From Apostichopus japonicus (lineage: Eukaryota > Echinodermata > Holothuroidea > Aspidochirotida > Stichopodidae): a stretch of DNA of 64,000 nt. The position numbers and the translations under genes are program-made. Shown in pieces: positions 1-17,868 of the stretch; the first letter of the stretch is position 1, and each line of letters starts with the position of its first letter. A model generated the notes under the pieces. The model did no database searches and was not told the origin of the DNA. It saw nothing but the letters and a program-made list of their open reading frames with translations. The stretch covers positions 7,687,001 through 7,751,000 of the forward strand of contig NC_092570.1 of assembly GCF_037975245.1 (NCBI RefSeq), read 5' to 3'.

Positions 1-634
1 ATCCATTAACTATGTAAAAAGGAAAACCCTGTGAACCAGTTTCAATGGCTGGGATAACACGACAAACAACTCACTGGATCGCCCTCCATTCTTCCTACAT
101 CGTAACAAGTCGTTCCTAAGATGAGGTCGTCGTAAGGATCGGCGTTTGGTTCAATCTTTATCGGATATAAAACAAAAATACAAAACTAACATCACTAATA
201 ATGAACTGCATGATAGCAACATTGTAATTCTTCAAAATAGTATACATTCCAAACCATCACCATAGCAACCAAAATTTAATGGTGGCACAATCTATCCAAC
301 ATTATAATTACTATTACAAGGCTACACAAATCAGGGATACTGATGAAGGTTAAAACAGATATTTTACATAAACTTAAAAATGCAGAAATTAAATTAAAAA
401 TTGTCTCTTTTTGTTACAATTTTCTATATAATTTGATCAGAATCTCTGTGTCTGCATTGTTGAGACATAAGAGAGAAATAGGAGAGAACATCCCCCTTTT
501 AATGATTTTAGGTTGTTTTTTCTTGTTTAGTTTTAGTTTTTTTTAGTTTTAAACTTTTATGTTAAATGCTATGCAAACAGTGATTGCAATCCAGCTCGTT
601 TAACCCATGCCATCATCTGGCCTGCGGCCATTGC
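1..634. other. Left-edge noncoding DNA, probably EARS2 intron
   Basis: AT-rich sequence downstream of EARS2 exon 4. I searched the minus strand for the next EARS2 exon (the segment around the human VYGWNRHEV and KSDGFPTYHL motifs) and found no match. The next exon is therefore probably outside the window. Nothing else is recognisable here. Confidence 0.5.
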
Positions 635-940
635 CATAGGCCTAATTTCATTTGGGGGGCTGTAACTACTTGCCCAAAAAATATAACCAAAATTCAACAG
701 CTTAATGTACATATCAGATAGGCTTTTACATTAGTATGGCAAATAAGTCAGGCAAGCTTAGAACTTTATCTTAATTACCAAGGAGATTTTTTTTAAACTA
801 TTCATTTGCTTAAGCTACATCATTACAATTTATTTTATTTCAGTAGGTGCCCGAAAAATTCTCAGCATATTGCCAGAATTTTCACAAAATATTTGGTTGG
901 GGGACTGCAGCCCCCCAGCCCCCCCCCTCCTACGCCTATG
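635..940. mobile_element. hAT-type MITE, probable (CATAGG...CCTATG ends)
   Basis: The stretch starts CATAGGCCTAATTT and ends CCTCCTACGCCTATG, so the ends are imperfectly inverted. G-rich and C-rich subterminal tracts follow the same plan as the better-preserved element at 59751-60115. Flanking 8-mers (GCCATTGC and GCCGGCGC) agree at only 5 of 8 positions, so the target duplication is weak. It ends about 40 bp beyond the donor side of EARS2 exon 4. Boundaries are approximate. Confidence 0.4.
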
Positions 941-982
941 GCCGGCGCAATACAAAATTTGGCGGTAAATGACATAGCATAC

Positions 983-4846
<3,864 letters not shown>

Positions 4847-7800
4847 ATGGTAAGTTAACAACTACAAATTCCTAGTTTTGCAGTGTAACGTTAAGGCTTT
4901 GTTTGAACACAGTGTCCAGATTACAGCCAACATTATTCCAAATAAATTTGTGCCAGTGTTTCAGACAGAAACTTGTTTTTGATAGCCTAACGTGACTTAT
5001 CACGTACATGTCATAACATTAGGTATAATGCATAGTTTTTCCAATCGACTTACAGTTACACACTAACCATGTTACTTGTTAAATCGTCATAGCAATGTTG
5101 TCTGATATATGCCAGACGAGGACTACCGCTTAGTGAATATTACGGCTCATTTGAGCTCTTTAGAAAATAAATCTGTTAGGTGTATTGATGGATTTACTTT
5201 GAAAACTAACAACAAGTAGTAAATCGTAGAATTCAATTTTCAATTGGCATAACCAAATATATATTATGGTAATTTGTGGGGCCCACTTGTGTGGGCCACT
5301 TGGTCCTTGCCCCATTAGCCCAACCTAAAAAAAAGTACGGGTTGAAATTTATGTGTTATTTTCTAAATTTAGGGCAGCTTTTAAACATATGCTACAGGCC
5401 CTGATACTAGCCTTAAACTCTTGTTATTTGTGTGAAGAAATTACTGTGACGTTGTCATTTGCAGAAATATGCTTGTAATGTAAGACTCACTGTTTCGTTC
5501 AATGTTAAATTGTATATACAAACATTTTTACACTTTGCAGGCTTCTACATTAATACTCACTGGAATTGGACTAGCAGGGGCTGCCTACTTAGGTAAGATT
5601 CAGTGTTTGTTAGGTGTATAATTCATTTCAGTGATTGTTGTCGCAGGATTCAGTGAAACTGTCTCAGCAGCTCTATTCCACTCAAACCATCCTAACTGTT
5701 GAAAGAATTGGAGGTACACTGATTTAAGTTTAAGTAACCAAAAGGAAAAAAAAAATGCATTCTTGTGGTGTTGCTTTATTACTGATTGTCAAAAATAAAT
5801 CCATATTCACACAGTTTTCTAATTTCTCTCTCCTACATTTGACATGTATCTCAAAACATCAAAAGTGATCAGACATTGTAGCACAAGATGCAGAAGGATC
5901 TGGTTTTGTCATATATAATGTTCTGTTTGCAACCAAAAGCTTTTTCAAATAACATCATCATTCAAAGACTGTGTAAATTGATTCTCTTAACTGGGGAATG
6001 TGTAATTGCTGTCAAATTGTTGTAGCCCTATTTGCAAAGGTTGCTATTCGAAATACCAGAATATTTTCCTGAATGCAAAAAGAATTCACTCCGGTTTTAC
6101 GAAGATCGGAGACCAATACATCACTACATCACTAATACATCACTAATATTGTCATAAATGCCATCACAACATCCTTTGTTACTTTCTAATTCATACCTTC
6201 GAAAACTCATCAAAGGAGGTCCAAAAGAGTGTCAAATCTTCATTGCCATTATAATATTGCCCATGGTGACTTTGACATAGCTTAATTCAATTTGATGCGT
6301 ACAAATGTACCATTCACTTGATCTTATATCAGTAACCAAAAAAAACCAGGATAGAAATATATGTAGTAATCTACTATTTAAAAATAAGACCATTTAGCAA
6401 GGTAGCTTGATTCAATTTTTTTTTATTTATTTATTTTTTATGTATGATATTTCTTATCTCATTTTTTTCAGCCCGAATGGCTTTGAGAGCTGGTAAATTG
6501 GTAGAACAGAATGCCCACAAAATAACAACTCCTGTAAGTATATCTTTAAATTCCTGCCTTCAAATATATATATACTTCAACCCATTAAGTTGTTTTGTTT
6601 ATCAAAAATTGTTCATGTGGTTTGTTATTACTTTATCTCTCTGTCTTTTCCATCAGTCATTCTCCAGCTATTACAAAGGTGGGTTTGAGCCGAAGATGAC
6701 CAAGAGAGAAGCTAGTTTAATTCTGGGAGTAAGGTGAGTCATGCTTCAGATATTTAATTAATTCATTAATTAATTTACGATATTGTCTTTTAGCAGGGAT
6801 GGACGTGTAATGGACTTCTGTGCACTGCAGTGAATTGTTGTACCTAATTGAGGATTTACCTACTCCTGTAACATGAGAATATTATGTAATATAGTCAAAT
6901 GAAAGTTCTGCTTGTGCATTGATGATCTGATTTGCTGAAATATTATATAGCAAGTATGCACAAGTCCTCTATGTAAACTCCACAAAATAAACATCTTTCA
7001 TGTTTTACCTTGCCATGTGGTTTATTAGGCCGCATGAATATGGTTGTTAAAAACCTTTGGGGACTGCAGAAGAGGGTTGCATGTGGCTAACAGGCCACAC
7101 TTTGCCCAAGATTGAAATATTTGCAAGCTAGATGTGCCATACAATACACCACATTTCGGCATTATTAAAACATCTAAATATTATCATTTGTATAGTAATA
7201 ACAAATTATTATTCTGCAAGCCTCTACTCTCCAACCCACCAGCCCCATAAAATTTTAAAATACGGAAATAAGTACCCGAATGAAGCGTAATCATACTTTG
7301 CTATAGGAACCAGACATTTCATTGAGGTGTAGTTTTGCATTGTTTTCAGTGGGGGTTTTGGGGGGAAAAATTTGTTCGTTAGTATTCAAGTCAACATAAA
7401 ACTGAGGCAACTTTCACTGAACAATTGAAAATGCTTCTATTTGCTTGCCTGTCTATTCTTTTAAAATTAGAAATTTGTTCCATACATTACTTGCAGTTTT
7501 CATCGGAAAGGGTTACATGAGGGGTATGAGTGGGTAGCGATATTCATCAGACCATCACTTTACAGTTGCACGTCAGCTATCAATATCATATAATTCCTTA
7601 TGCTAGACATTTTAATTACTTAGAGAAGATTTTATTCCTTTTTTCCTTTTTGCAGCCCATCAGCAAGTAAATCAAAAGTCAGGGATGCCCATCGTAGAAT
7701 TATGATCTTAAACCATCCAGATAAAGGTGGGTAGCAAGATTTATTAACTGTAGGTTTGAACGTAACCTGTGAAGGTGAACTGTGGCCTTAACTCAGTCTT

Positions 7801-8385
7801 ACAAAAGAGTTCCATGCCTAGTATGGATCGGGAAGTAATAGGTCTGGTAATATTACTAAGCGACGTTGTACGCAGGTTTGGTACAATTGCTAAAAGATGT
7901 GCAACCATGCATAGACATTCTAGTACATATCACTTGTGTATTTTATTATTAATGAATATGAAAAAACAAAATCAAAAACCCTGATAAGAAAGGATTTCAA
8001 AATTGCTATATAAAAAATCAAGCCTAACTTACTCCCATTAAAATTAACATTAAAGTAGAAGAAAGACTACGTGGCTATGAGTGGTTTATGATACTAAGCT
8101 GTATGTTGCAATGCAAGAATTCCAACTAGAGGGGGGTGTTGTATGTGATTTGTATAAACCATTATGTGAACTTTGAACCTGTTACCCCTCATAAGTCAGA
8201 GAATTTGTGTAAAGGTTGAATAATATTACAGAGGTTATCCTCTTGATACATCAGTTCAATTTTTCTTTTTTGTGAACGTTATTTCCACTTCTCTTTCATC
8301 ATCAATGATTTTAGGTGGGTCTCCTTATATGGCTGCCAAGATCAACGAGGCCAAGGAATATATGGATGGATCGGGGAGGAAATGA
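4847..8385 (+). CDS. DNAJC19: TIM14 / DNAJC19, J-protein of the mitochondrial import motor (six exons, complete)
   Basis: Inner-membrane J-protein that stimulates the ATPase of mtHsp70 at the TIM23 presequence translocase. Exons: 4847-4849 (ATG only), 5541-5592, 6472-6533, 6657-6733, 7656-7726 and 8315-8385. All introns are GT–AG, phases agree, and the total is 336 nt for 111 residues (human 116). Residues 2-20 form a small hydrophobic, Gly/Ala-rich membrane segment. Residues 46-59 (YKGGFEPKMTKREA) match the conserved linker into the J domain. The catalytic HPD tripeptide is at 85-87, followed by KGGSPYMAAKINEAKEYMD. The first exon ends directly after the start codon, so only homology and phase reveal it. 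An AATAAA at 9061-9066 is a candidate poly(A) signal. The protein is short, consistent with a TIM14-type J domain that ends shortly after HPD. Confidence 0.96.
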
Positions 8386-9342
8386 AGCTTCCGAAGCTGG
8401 ATGGATCACATGACTTATCACGTGACCTGGATGAAGATATGCTGCCCTCCTGATTTGTGGAGTTAAAGACAATTGTAAAATGAAAGAGGGATGGCACAAG
8501 ATATCACTCTTGCGGAGGAAACTGCTGTCAATCTTGCCAATGGCTCAACTTGTTGTTGTGCTTGGCAAGATTTGTGTTTACAACCCTGTTTGACAATATT
8601 CAATTTATCTGCAATAACTTTTATGATGGATACAAAACCAAAACAGATTTATGAAGCTGGAGTTGGTTGTGCAAAACTAGTGACAAAGCAACCTTTTGTT
8701 AATTATGATCTAATATTTAATTAAAAGGTTTGTGACTGTTTGCATCCTTAAACTTGCAAAAAGAATCATTTGTACTTCCACTTATTTCTTTCTTTTATAG
8801 TGTTTTGCACAGTATGGGATGATGCTATCAGTTCAAATTATTCCTTCAAGAATTCAATTGTTTTACAATTTCAAATTTATTTATTTTTGAAATTGTAAGA
8901 CAATGTACTAAGATGGTAATCTGTTTCTGATGTATAGAATTGTGCAAGAACATCTTAATAACATAATTTTCTTTTTGATTGTAGTTGTCAATCAGTAGCT
9001 CACTTAATGAGTAATGTTTGTGATGTTTCTTTTGAGTTTACCAATCCCAGGTTTACTCAGAATAAATGCCGGAAATTTGCTGATGAAATGCAAAAAGATT
9101 CTTTAATTGAGTTGCTGCTTCATATGTGCTTATCACAATAAGCCTTCATATTTCATGTTGACTTAGATATATAAGGATGATTAGGAGTTGACTGTAATGT
9201 ATGTGAACTAAACTTGTGTTCCAGCCACTTTGATAGATGTGCCAGTGTATTTAATGTATAACTTATCAGATAAAGATCAGTATGTATGTCAATTGTACTG
9301 ATGGTGGTTGCATTGACAAACTGACAGTGTTTCATATCAACA

Positions 9343-9415
<73 letters not shown>

Positions 9416-11278
9416 TATATATAGATATATATATATATATCTGTTAGTATCAAGTTAAAAATATTATCTTGCATTTTTGAGTTATATATATATATCTCTG
9501 TTAGTATCAAGTTAAAAATATTATCTTGCATTTTTGAGTTATATATATATATCTCTGTTAGTATCAAGTTAAAAATATTATCTTGCATTTTTGAGTTACA
9601 TGCAGGTACATTGAAATTCAAACAAGATTTTCAAGTTTGAACAAATCTTTCAGGGTTCATTCGAAAAGCTAAACTGACATATCCTTATTTGTGATCAATT
9701 TTAAGAAGACTCTTAGTGCTAGAGACTAAGCTATAACAACAATGCTCTAAGAAATAATGCATAGCACTGAGTCTTATAAAAGTTGTTTCATATGGAATTT
9801 GTAAATCAACAGTATTTTCATTTGAAATAAAATTGGAATACATTTTTGTGTATGACATTAAAATTTGAATTTTTAATTTATTGAAAGTTGTTGAACACAG
9901 TTACACAAGTAATTATTGCAGGCTGTCTTTGCGGAGATCTATCAAGTTTAAACCAAAATTTGGAGTACCACCAGTTGCCCACCTGTCCTAAAGTGTCAAA
10001 TATATAAAAGTTGAACATAGCATAAATACATTGTACAAGTATGGACACATGAATACATAAAAATATTGTGGTATTTGTGGTATTATTTGGTGAGATTCGT
10101 ATTCATGAGAAAAATAGACAACACTGCATGATTACTTTCTTGTTAGCATATCAACTTAGAACTGGAAGGTTTGGATCAACTTCAAGTAATGGATATAAAA
10201 AAAAAGTTGACCTGTGGTTAAACAGTTGTTCCTTCCCACTTTTGGGGCAATTTGTAACATTGTATTTATCACTGGAATAGCAATCATATAAAGCTTCCAT
10301 ATTTCACCAGATGCAGCAACTGATGTGCAACCTAAGATAAGCTACAAAGAGCAAAAGTTTTCCTCCTACACAGCACTCTTCATTCACCCAGCTTCTTTCC
10401 TCTCCCTCCACCCATACATCATCAGGGCTCATCTCCCCCACCACCTCTCCCTCATTCACTGCTTCCCATTTTCAACTCCTTCCTCGTGAGTAGTGACTTT
10501 CAAGTTCTGATAAGCTGTCGGTCGCAAACCCATGCTATTTCTTTGCTCTTACCGACCCTTTAAAAACTGGTGACGTAACATGTGTCAACATGACGTCAGA
10601 TCCAACATGTAAGCGGATGTATGGCAAAATGTAAAACAGGTAAAAACAAATCTCTTTTCCTCTTAATATTTCATCTAATTTTACTCTCTTCCTTGTAATG
10701 GACGAATTTTAATTGTGTGGTTGCCTCCTTTTTTTTGGTTCTGCTGTAGGAATACTGCAAACAATACTGGTAGATGTTCTTTCATAGCAGATTGCACTGT
10801 ATATGTTTACTTCAGCTGAATTAGCGTTGATATGGTTTCCGCGAAACAATTATCATGTGTCGCTAATTTCGTACAGTTACTTACATAAGTCTCATTTCCA
10901 CCTACCATAGGCTTAGTTTCAACTCATTGTTTATAAAATTTTAGGCCAAAGTACCTTTTGTTAGTTTATAACGATTTTCATCATCCTAGGTCTATTAACT
11001 GTTAGTGTTTGGCCTAACGCTAAGATTAGCATACGCTATGCTAATGTATTACTACTACTAGACTAGGACTAGCAACTAAGTCTTAGTTGCACCGGCATAC
11101 TGCTAGTAAATATTTTAAATGAACCTTTTTTGGGCACATAAGTTGGGCTCCTGTAATTTTGTGTTTAATCTTATCATTTGTTTCTCCTGAAAACCTGTTT
11201 CACTTTTCATAACTGTCATTTCTACTAATGTTTAGATTCATTCAGAAACAACTTGGTGCAAAATAGTTTCAAAGCAAA
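8386..11278. other. Intergenic region between DNAJC19 and BLZF1
   Basis: AT-rich DNA holding the probable DNAJC19 3' UTR (to about 9.1 kb), a TA tract with a 57-bp minisatellite (9348-9612), and the BLZF1 upstream region. Open frames are short and show no recognisable protein. The BLZF1 promoter should lie in about 10.5-11.25 kb, but I see no diagnostic element. Confidence 0.6.
9344..9612. repeat. (TA)n tract and three-copy 57-bp minisatellite
   Basis: A long TA dinucleotide run is followed by three near-identical 57-bp units whose CTGTTAGTATC motif begins at 9441, 9498 and 9555. Each unit ends in a short TA run. Units are nearly identical, so the array is young or homogenised. A minus-strand open frame across it is only a repeat translation (57 is a multiple of 3). 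Confidence 0.85.
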
Positions 11279-14200
11279 ATGGAACCAAAGAAAGATCTCT
11301 CATGGGAGATACCTGATCGGGCCCAATACATTGATAGAGGTGAGAATTTTTTAAATTTTTTCTGTATTTGGTATGTATTAAATGTGGTAGCTTTTTTTCA
11401 AAGGTACAAGTACTTCACAGCGAAAAATTCCTGCACCCATAACAATTTATATCTTTTTGATGTCTCAGTATAGTTAGAATCATGTGATTTATTCTACATC
11501 TTTCTCCAAACCACTTTATACATAAAGCCTCTGTTACGCACATGCCAATGTGTCAGCAAGGGCACTGAATAACTAACTAACCTTTCAAGTCCTTTATGGA
11601 ATTTAAAAATGCATGTTTTTCATGACTGACTGCTAGTTCGGACACCTGTATTCCTGAGAGGACAAAAATGTTTGAGATGTTGCATCCCTCCAACACAAGT
11701 TCTAAAATCCAAATAACAATACTGATTTAAACAATCAATATCCCCTGTATCAATAGTATATTATTTCCCAAGTTTAATGTGTAATATGTGTAATATAAGA
11801 ACTAAGAACGGATGATTGACTGTGCCTTTGTTTTCCATCTCCCATTGATTAATTTTTGCTGCTTCCTTAGGAGTATTCACAACCTCTCAACCCCGTCCAG
11901 CAATTGATGGATTAGAGAGTGACATCTCATCGGCTGATACTTCTGTCGGTGGAACACCTCACTTTTTCGACACAAAAAACAGAAATTCAACAGAACTTGC
12001 CTATAAGGAGAGACAACAACAGAAAGATTCTTCCTTTTTGAGAACTTTGGACGACTCATTGTATCACGACAGTAGTTTTGCATCTTTATACAGTAGAGAG
12101 TCGACCTATGTATCGACTGACAGCTTATTAAATGAATTACAACAATTAAGAAAAGAACTAGAGACTTCAAAAACATCTTCGGAAGCATTTTCAAAAGTGG
12201 CAGGTGACTTAAAAGAAAAAGAGGAAAATGCAAAAGTTGAATTGGAAAGACAGAGCCAGGTAAGTTGTAGTAATATAAATTCTACTAAATACCTACTGAA
12301 GCAGAGAATAATTAAAATAAGCTGCTCAATAGTTTGCCAAGTTGACTTCAAGCTTCTCCCCCTCTCACTTCACCCCCCCATCTATCTCCCCCCCCCTACT
12401 CTATCTAAAAACTTCTGTTTAGGCATAGTGAGATATGTTGATGAATAGCAAAGTAAATACTGTTATATAAGATCCTATCAATGGACAAGCAACATAGCTT
12501 GCTTCCTCATCATCTTTGTTCAGGAAAATCAGATATTACAGTCAATTTATTTAAATGTTTCACAGATAAATATATATATATAGTTTAATGAATAAATATA
12601 ATTAGTGAAAGTGAAAGAAATGATTCTAGTAATGTGATAAAATTATACCTATTTAGTCTATATATGTCAACGCTATATCCTCCTCTTCTGCATGCCTCTA
12701 CCCTCCACCCCATTCCCCTATCATCCCCCCCCACACCCATCATCCCCCTCACACATTTGCCATTGCTGGTAATAAACTTCCTACCACATTCCTCATGTGC
12801 CATGTATATTGACCAATGACAGAAAGTTGTCAGAAATTTTTGATAGAACATTTTTCTCAATTTTGGAAATAAACAAAAATTTTTGTACAAATTTGTTTAC
12901 AGGTCAACAAGGAGTTGAAGAAGCTGCTGGTGGCATCAATGGGTGCAGACCTACAGGTACAGATGGAGAAACTCCTGAGTGATAAAGCACAGCTCAGCCA
13001 AGATCTTGAGAACACCATCTCAATACTGGCCAAAGAGAGGGAGACACTGGAGAGAGTAAACATTCAGTGTGATGTTTGGCGAAGCAAATTCCTTGGTAGC
13101 AGGTGAGAGATGTTTGCCTGTCTCTTAGAATAAATTCACTCTCCACACTTGGTCCGGGTCTTCCTCTTTCGCATGCAAGAATTTGTTTTTTTCTTTTTTG
13201 ACATGGCATTTAAAGTTAAAATCTTTAGCACATCTGTTGCTATTTTTAAGACAATCATTAAACACTTAGACCTACCACACTTTAGTGCTACAGCATTAAA
13301 TAGAGGGTGCTATGCACAAATTTCTTAAAACAGCATTTTGCGTTTGGTCGCCGTTTTCTACTTTTTTGACATGTCCATCGAGTTTTGTACATATATCAAT
13401 CACAAAACAGCAAACTAAGTTATTAGCCAAGTTTTTCCCTGCCAACAACGTTAATTGGCGAGTTATTAAGGTTATTTGCAGATAATGAGAAAAGTGTCCA
13501 AATTCCACATTTAAAATTAATCTCATACAGTTCCCCCAAACCCACTAGTTTGAATTCAACCAATCCCAATCAGAGATGCAGGTCTAGCTATGAGCCGTTG
13601 CTAAAAATAGATTCAAGACTTTGCGTTGGTACAACCAGGGAGTTGTTATGGAACTCCCTGGTACAACTGCCATATAGACTACACAAATCAAGCATGGTGT
13701 TGTATTACGTACTGGTCAATGACATTCGTAGTGTTTAAATATTCATATTATGGGCGAGGTTTATTGGGATCCCAACGGAAAATATATTGGAGAAAAGCCA
13801 AGTTGAAAATTGCAAATTTTTCGACTTTTATGCCACCATTTTAAGTAAGATTTTAATGGCAAAGCTAGTTATGTATGTTCTTATAGCATAGTGGAGTCAG
13901 TGAGGTTGAGAAAAATTATAGAAAAGGACGCAAAATGCTGCTTTAACATGGTTGATGTCATTTGCCACAAAAAGGCCTGACATTTATAATCTATGGTAAC
14001 TTGATGTAGTATATGTGTTATTACATTTCATAGCCATGCATGTCATTTATTCTAGTATTCTTTCTTTTCTTGCACAGGTTGCAAGTTGATGAGGTTGTGT
14101 CCTCAAGGACGAGACTGAATATGCTACTGCAAGAGTCAATGTACGCTTTACAAAGACTCCTGGAGGAGAGATCCGAGATGAGGCAACATATGATAGAAGC

Positions 14201-16114
14201 AAACAGGTTATCCTTTTTTATTTTTCATTGGATGCATATTTATCAGCAGTTTTAAGACAAAGCTTAACAAATTTGAAACTAATCAATAGTGTCATGGCAA
14301 GTAAGATGATATCGTATTAGAAGTCAGTGATTTCAAACCATGTCATCGACATCAAACATTATGAGAGTTTAAAAGGAACACAAACCCAATCGTCATCTTC
14401 ATCATGTATGGCAGAGTTCTCTGTGATGAACAACCTTCATAAACTGCTAAGAAAACTCTTGCTTCATTTGGGAGATGTCCTAGTTTCAAAGTCGTGTCTA
14501 GAGGCCGTTAGTTTGTAAATCTGTGATGTCATAGAGCCGCTAGTACCAACCCTTTGACTTTTCTCTTTGTTTTTCTTGTCATATTTTCAAGGTAGAATGC
14601 TAACTGTGTTGACACAGAGACCAATCCCATCATTAGGTCACATTAAGAGGTTCAATATTTCTGACTCTGAATTTGCAAAACCCATCTCCAAGATAGAACA
14701 ATAAGCATTGTGATAAATAAAGAAACACATTACAGATTGAAGCACATGTGGCTGGATGATATCATACTTAAACTTGATCAAGTCTTCAGCATCATGTGTG
14801 AGGGTTCATTATACCCATGATATCTCCCAAACGGAATGAGACTTTCCTCCACTGTTTTGGAGAAGTTGTTAATGACAGTTATCGCTATCACATAGACCAA
14901 GATGTTGATTGAGTTTTTAGCCCCTGTAAGGAATATTATAATTCCTGAAGTAAGTTGACTTCTTCTTGAAAAGTCAACAGTGATAGGATAGGATTATAGG
15001 ATAGGATAGGATTATACTATCGTGTATAACGTCTTTTGCATTTGAAACCATTAAAGTACTTCTTGCTACCTTCTTGCTAACGTTAAATACCTGACCGCTG
15101 AACCTAAATGTATAAGAGAGGAAAGTGGAGGGCGGGGTGGGGTAGGGTAGGGGGATGGGGATGGGTCAGGTCAAGGGCAGTGAAATAGCAGCTGCCGATG
15201 GAATACTTTCCAATAGGTAAACCAGCCATCAACAAATTAACTCAACACCACCCTGTTGAACCGTTCACAAGAAACATTCATTGCCCTATAATTATTTTAC
15301 TTTGGGGAAGGGGTATGAGCATTTCTTTATGTTTGACATACATTGAAAGTATCTTTTATGTTTTTCTTTTGTTGTTGTTGAAGAACTTTACAGTATTTAT
15401 CTAATGCACTACAAAGGAGTCAGAGCTTAGCTTCCGACAGCATAAAACCTCCAACCAATGTGTTAACCCTGGCACTCTGTAACCAGCAATTATCCTCTAC
15501 CATCTCTCACCATCTACTGGGAGACGTCGTGGTCAAACAGAACAAAAAGAAACACGAAGGTCCATTCGAGTTCATAGACTGGACAACGGCGGAAATGCTA
15601 GCAAAAGACGTGAGTGTAAAATCAGGATTTTTCTTTCATGTCAGTTTTGGAAGTTTCATTAAAGTTAAATATAGGTCAAGTCTTTTATGAAATTACATAA
15701 TAGCAACAAAGACCTGTTCTTAGTGATTTGAAAGAACCATCCTATTTCAGCATTTATCCAGATTATAAAGATGTGTTTCCATTCAAGTTCATTTCCTTTC
15801 ATGTAAAATACTCCTTTGCCTTTTGAAGGGATTATTAAACAAAGGAGGCAGTAATTATCTTTTCACATTTTGTCCATTTTTGGTTTTGTTTTGGTGGTTT
15901 TAATGATTATAATATTTTTATTTATCGTTGTCAGATCGTCCTTAACAAGCAACCGGAATTGAAGAAAGCACAAGTTCAAGAAGCTCCAATACAGCCAACA
16001 ACGGCTAGCACAAAGCCACAACAGATGGTCCATAGGTACCACCCGCAAACAAGATACGAAAATATTACTCTGAACTGTTGTAAATATTGTCGGGGGGATC
16101 TGATAGTAGTATAA
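11279..16114 (+). CDS. BLZF1: Golgin-45 (BLZF1), Golgi coiled-coil tether (six exons, complete)
   Basis: Golgi matrix protein that binds GRASP55 and Rab2 and supports cisternal structure and secretion. Exons: 11279-11339, 11871-12259, 12903-13102, 14078-14206, 15384-15609 and 15935-16114. Phases agree and introns are GT–AG. The product is 394 residues (human about 400). The N-terminal part (1-100) is Ser/Thr-rich and probably disordered. Coiled coil covers roughly 115-255. Exon 3 contains VNKELKKLLVASMG and IQCDVWRSKFLGSR, hallmark golgin-45 segments. Exon 5 holds ALCNQQLSSTISHHLLGD. The C-terminus (RYHPQTRYENITLNCC...CRGDLIVV) keeps the Cys residues 383, 384 and 387 and a hydrophobic C-terminal tail, as in the human PDZ-binding end. 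The exon 5 acceptor at 15382-15383 (TTGAAG) is chosen by phase. An alternative AG at 15392-15393 would break the frame. AATAAA at 16469-16474 is a likely poly(A) signal. Confidence 0.95.
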
Positions 16115-16468
16115 CGAAGGTAGTGACCCATAAGGGGGGCGAGGTGGAAGGGGTTATAATTGTGGTAAGCTTCAGATGGGAGTCATCACTTTTATTATAC
16201 AAGAGACAAAAAGACATTGCAAACTTCTGTCAACGTGATATAATCATAATAACATACTCTAGTAGAAGACCCTTTATAACCCTTTGCAACTACTGGCTTG
16301 GGTATATATGCCTTTGTTACAAAAGGTCACAATTTTTGCCTTTACAAAGGAACAAACCAAGTGAGAAAGGAATCTTATTGTAAAGGGGTGTAGCAAAGTT
16401 GTAGATGTAGCCTACACAGAACCAATTATGTAAGATGATGTTCCTCTTTAATTAATTGATGAAGTATA

Positions 16469-16474
16469 AATAAA
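16469..16474 (+). terminator. Candidate poly(A) signal of BLZF1
   Basis: AATAAA about 355 bp after the BLZF1 stop codon, in AT-rich sequence on the coding strand. No transcript data were available to confirm use. Confidence 0.5.
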
Positions 16475-17868
16475 CCAGAATTTAGTCTAGAAACTCTCCC
16501 TTGGTCCATTCACTTAATTTTAGTATACAATATATGCAGGAGCCTTTTCCCTAACCATAATCTGCAGCCTCACTGCAGGCCCTGAAATGTCTTCAGCAGA
16601 CATTGTGAAGGGACAAGGAAAGCTATGGATTCGCCAATCCGACTTTAAGAAAGTTTAAGTTTGTTAATCATAAACATATTTGATTTACCATCATATGAAT
16701 ATGCAAAGCAATCATGGTTGTTATATATGTCTATATCTTTTTTGTTTGTTTAGTAGCATTGTATCTATGAAATTTGTAGCATAACAAGATGGATTTGTTT
16801 ATCCAATGACAGTTAACTTTCTTCGTTGTCGTATTTTTTGCAAAACCTTGGTAAACGTGTTAAATTTTTGTATTATTTTTATCCTATCAACTTATGTAGA
16901 GTTCTGTATATTATACTGCTTGCCTAAGCTTTCATCTTAAAAATTAGGTCAGAAGGTCACAGTTTGGTTTAATTCATATTTTCAACAATGATGGACCAAT
17001 TAATCTACAAGGAAGAATTCATTCCTTTTCTTGTCCAAAACAAAACATAGTTTGCATAATTTAACTGTTAAGAGATGAAAAAATATTTAATAAAAAATCC
17101 ATACAAATATTTGATATATGGTATCTTGAAGAGATTGGTGTTCAGACACAAATCCAGAGATGAGAGTTGGGGGGGGGGGGTGGGTGGAGGGGCAGTGTAA
17201 ACCCAACCCCCCACAAATAGTAGTGATACATGATTTCTTGAAGGGGTCTGTGATGTCTCTAAGAACATACTGGATGTTAAACTTATGATAAAAGTGGAAC
17301 AATATACTGCATTGTAAGTAGTTCATCTGCGAAAATAACATGCATCAACCTGTGATATTAATATTTAGAATTTCTAAATGTACATTTCAATGATGAGATG
17401 TGGATGCATGGTATTCACTTTTACTTTCAATAGTCTGAGAAATTTCCTCGGATGCTTTGTCTCGCAGACTTGCATTCGCCATAAAATTGTGCTCAAGATT
17501 GTTGCATAGCAGAATTTGATTGTGTCTGGAATGTGCTGTCAAAGTTTTGCATCACTGTACGACGACCACGATACCATATACAGTTACATACTTTTAGAAT
17601 TTGGTGAAACTTTATGAATGTGACTCCCTCCTTACTGCAGTGCAGAGTGAATGACAATATTTCAATTAAACTGAAAAGTGGCTTCCTTTTGCACTTTAAT
17701 GCCCTAGTCATTTGATATAAAAGAGTAGAAGTAACAGAAATTGAAGAAAAACAATTGTTTTCATAGATCCATCCTCTCAGAAAAACATTCCAAATGCATC
17801 ACAATTCATAGTGACAATAAACCAGATCAAAAATCAACACAAGGTTTCCATAATTTGACCTCCACAAA
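16475..17868. other. Intergenic AT-rich region
   Basis: No gene recognised. It holds a G run at about 17168-17180 and short unsupported open frames on both strands. Confidence 0.5.

Noticed and set aside
9441-9612. Regularly spaced short repeats resembling a CRISPR array
   Set aside because: Units are contiguous tandem copies without unique spacers, in a eukaryotic intergenic region with no cas genes.
9337-9621. Minus-strand frame with a 19-residue repeat
   Set aside because: It comes from three copies of a 57-bp minisatellite (a multiple of 3) next to a TA run. No start context or homology supports a protein.
15384-15393. Alternative BLZF1 exon 5 acceptor at the CAG ending 15393
   Set aside because: It would leave the exon in phase 0 after an exon ending in phase 2 and break the frame. 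The AAG at 15381-15383 keeps it.
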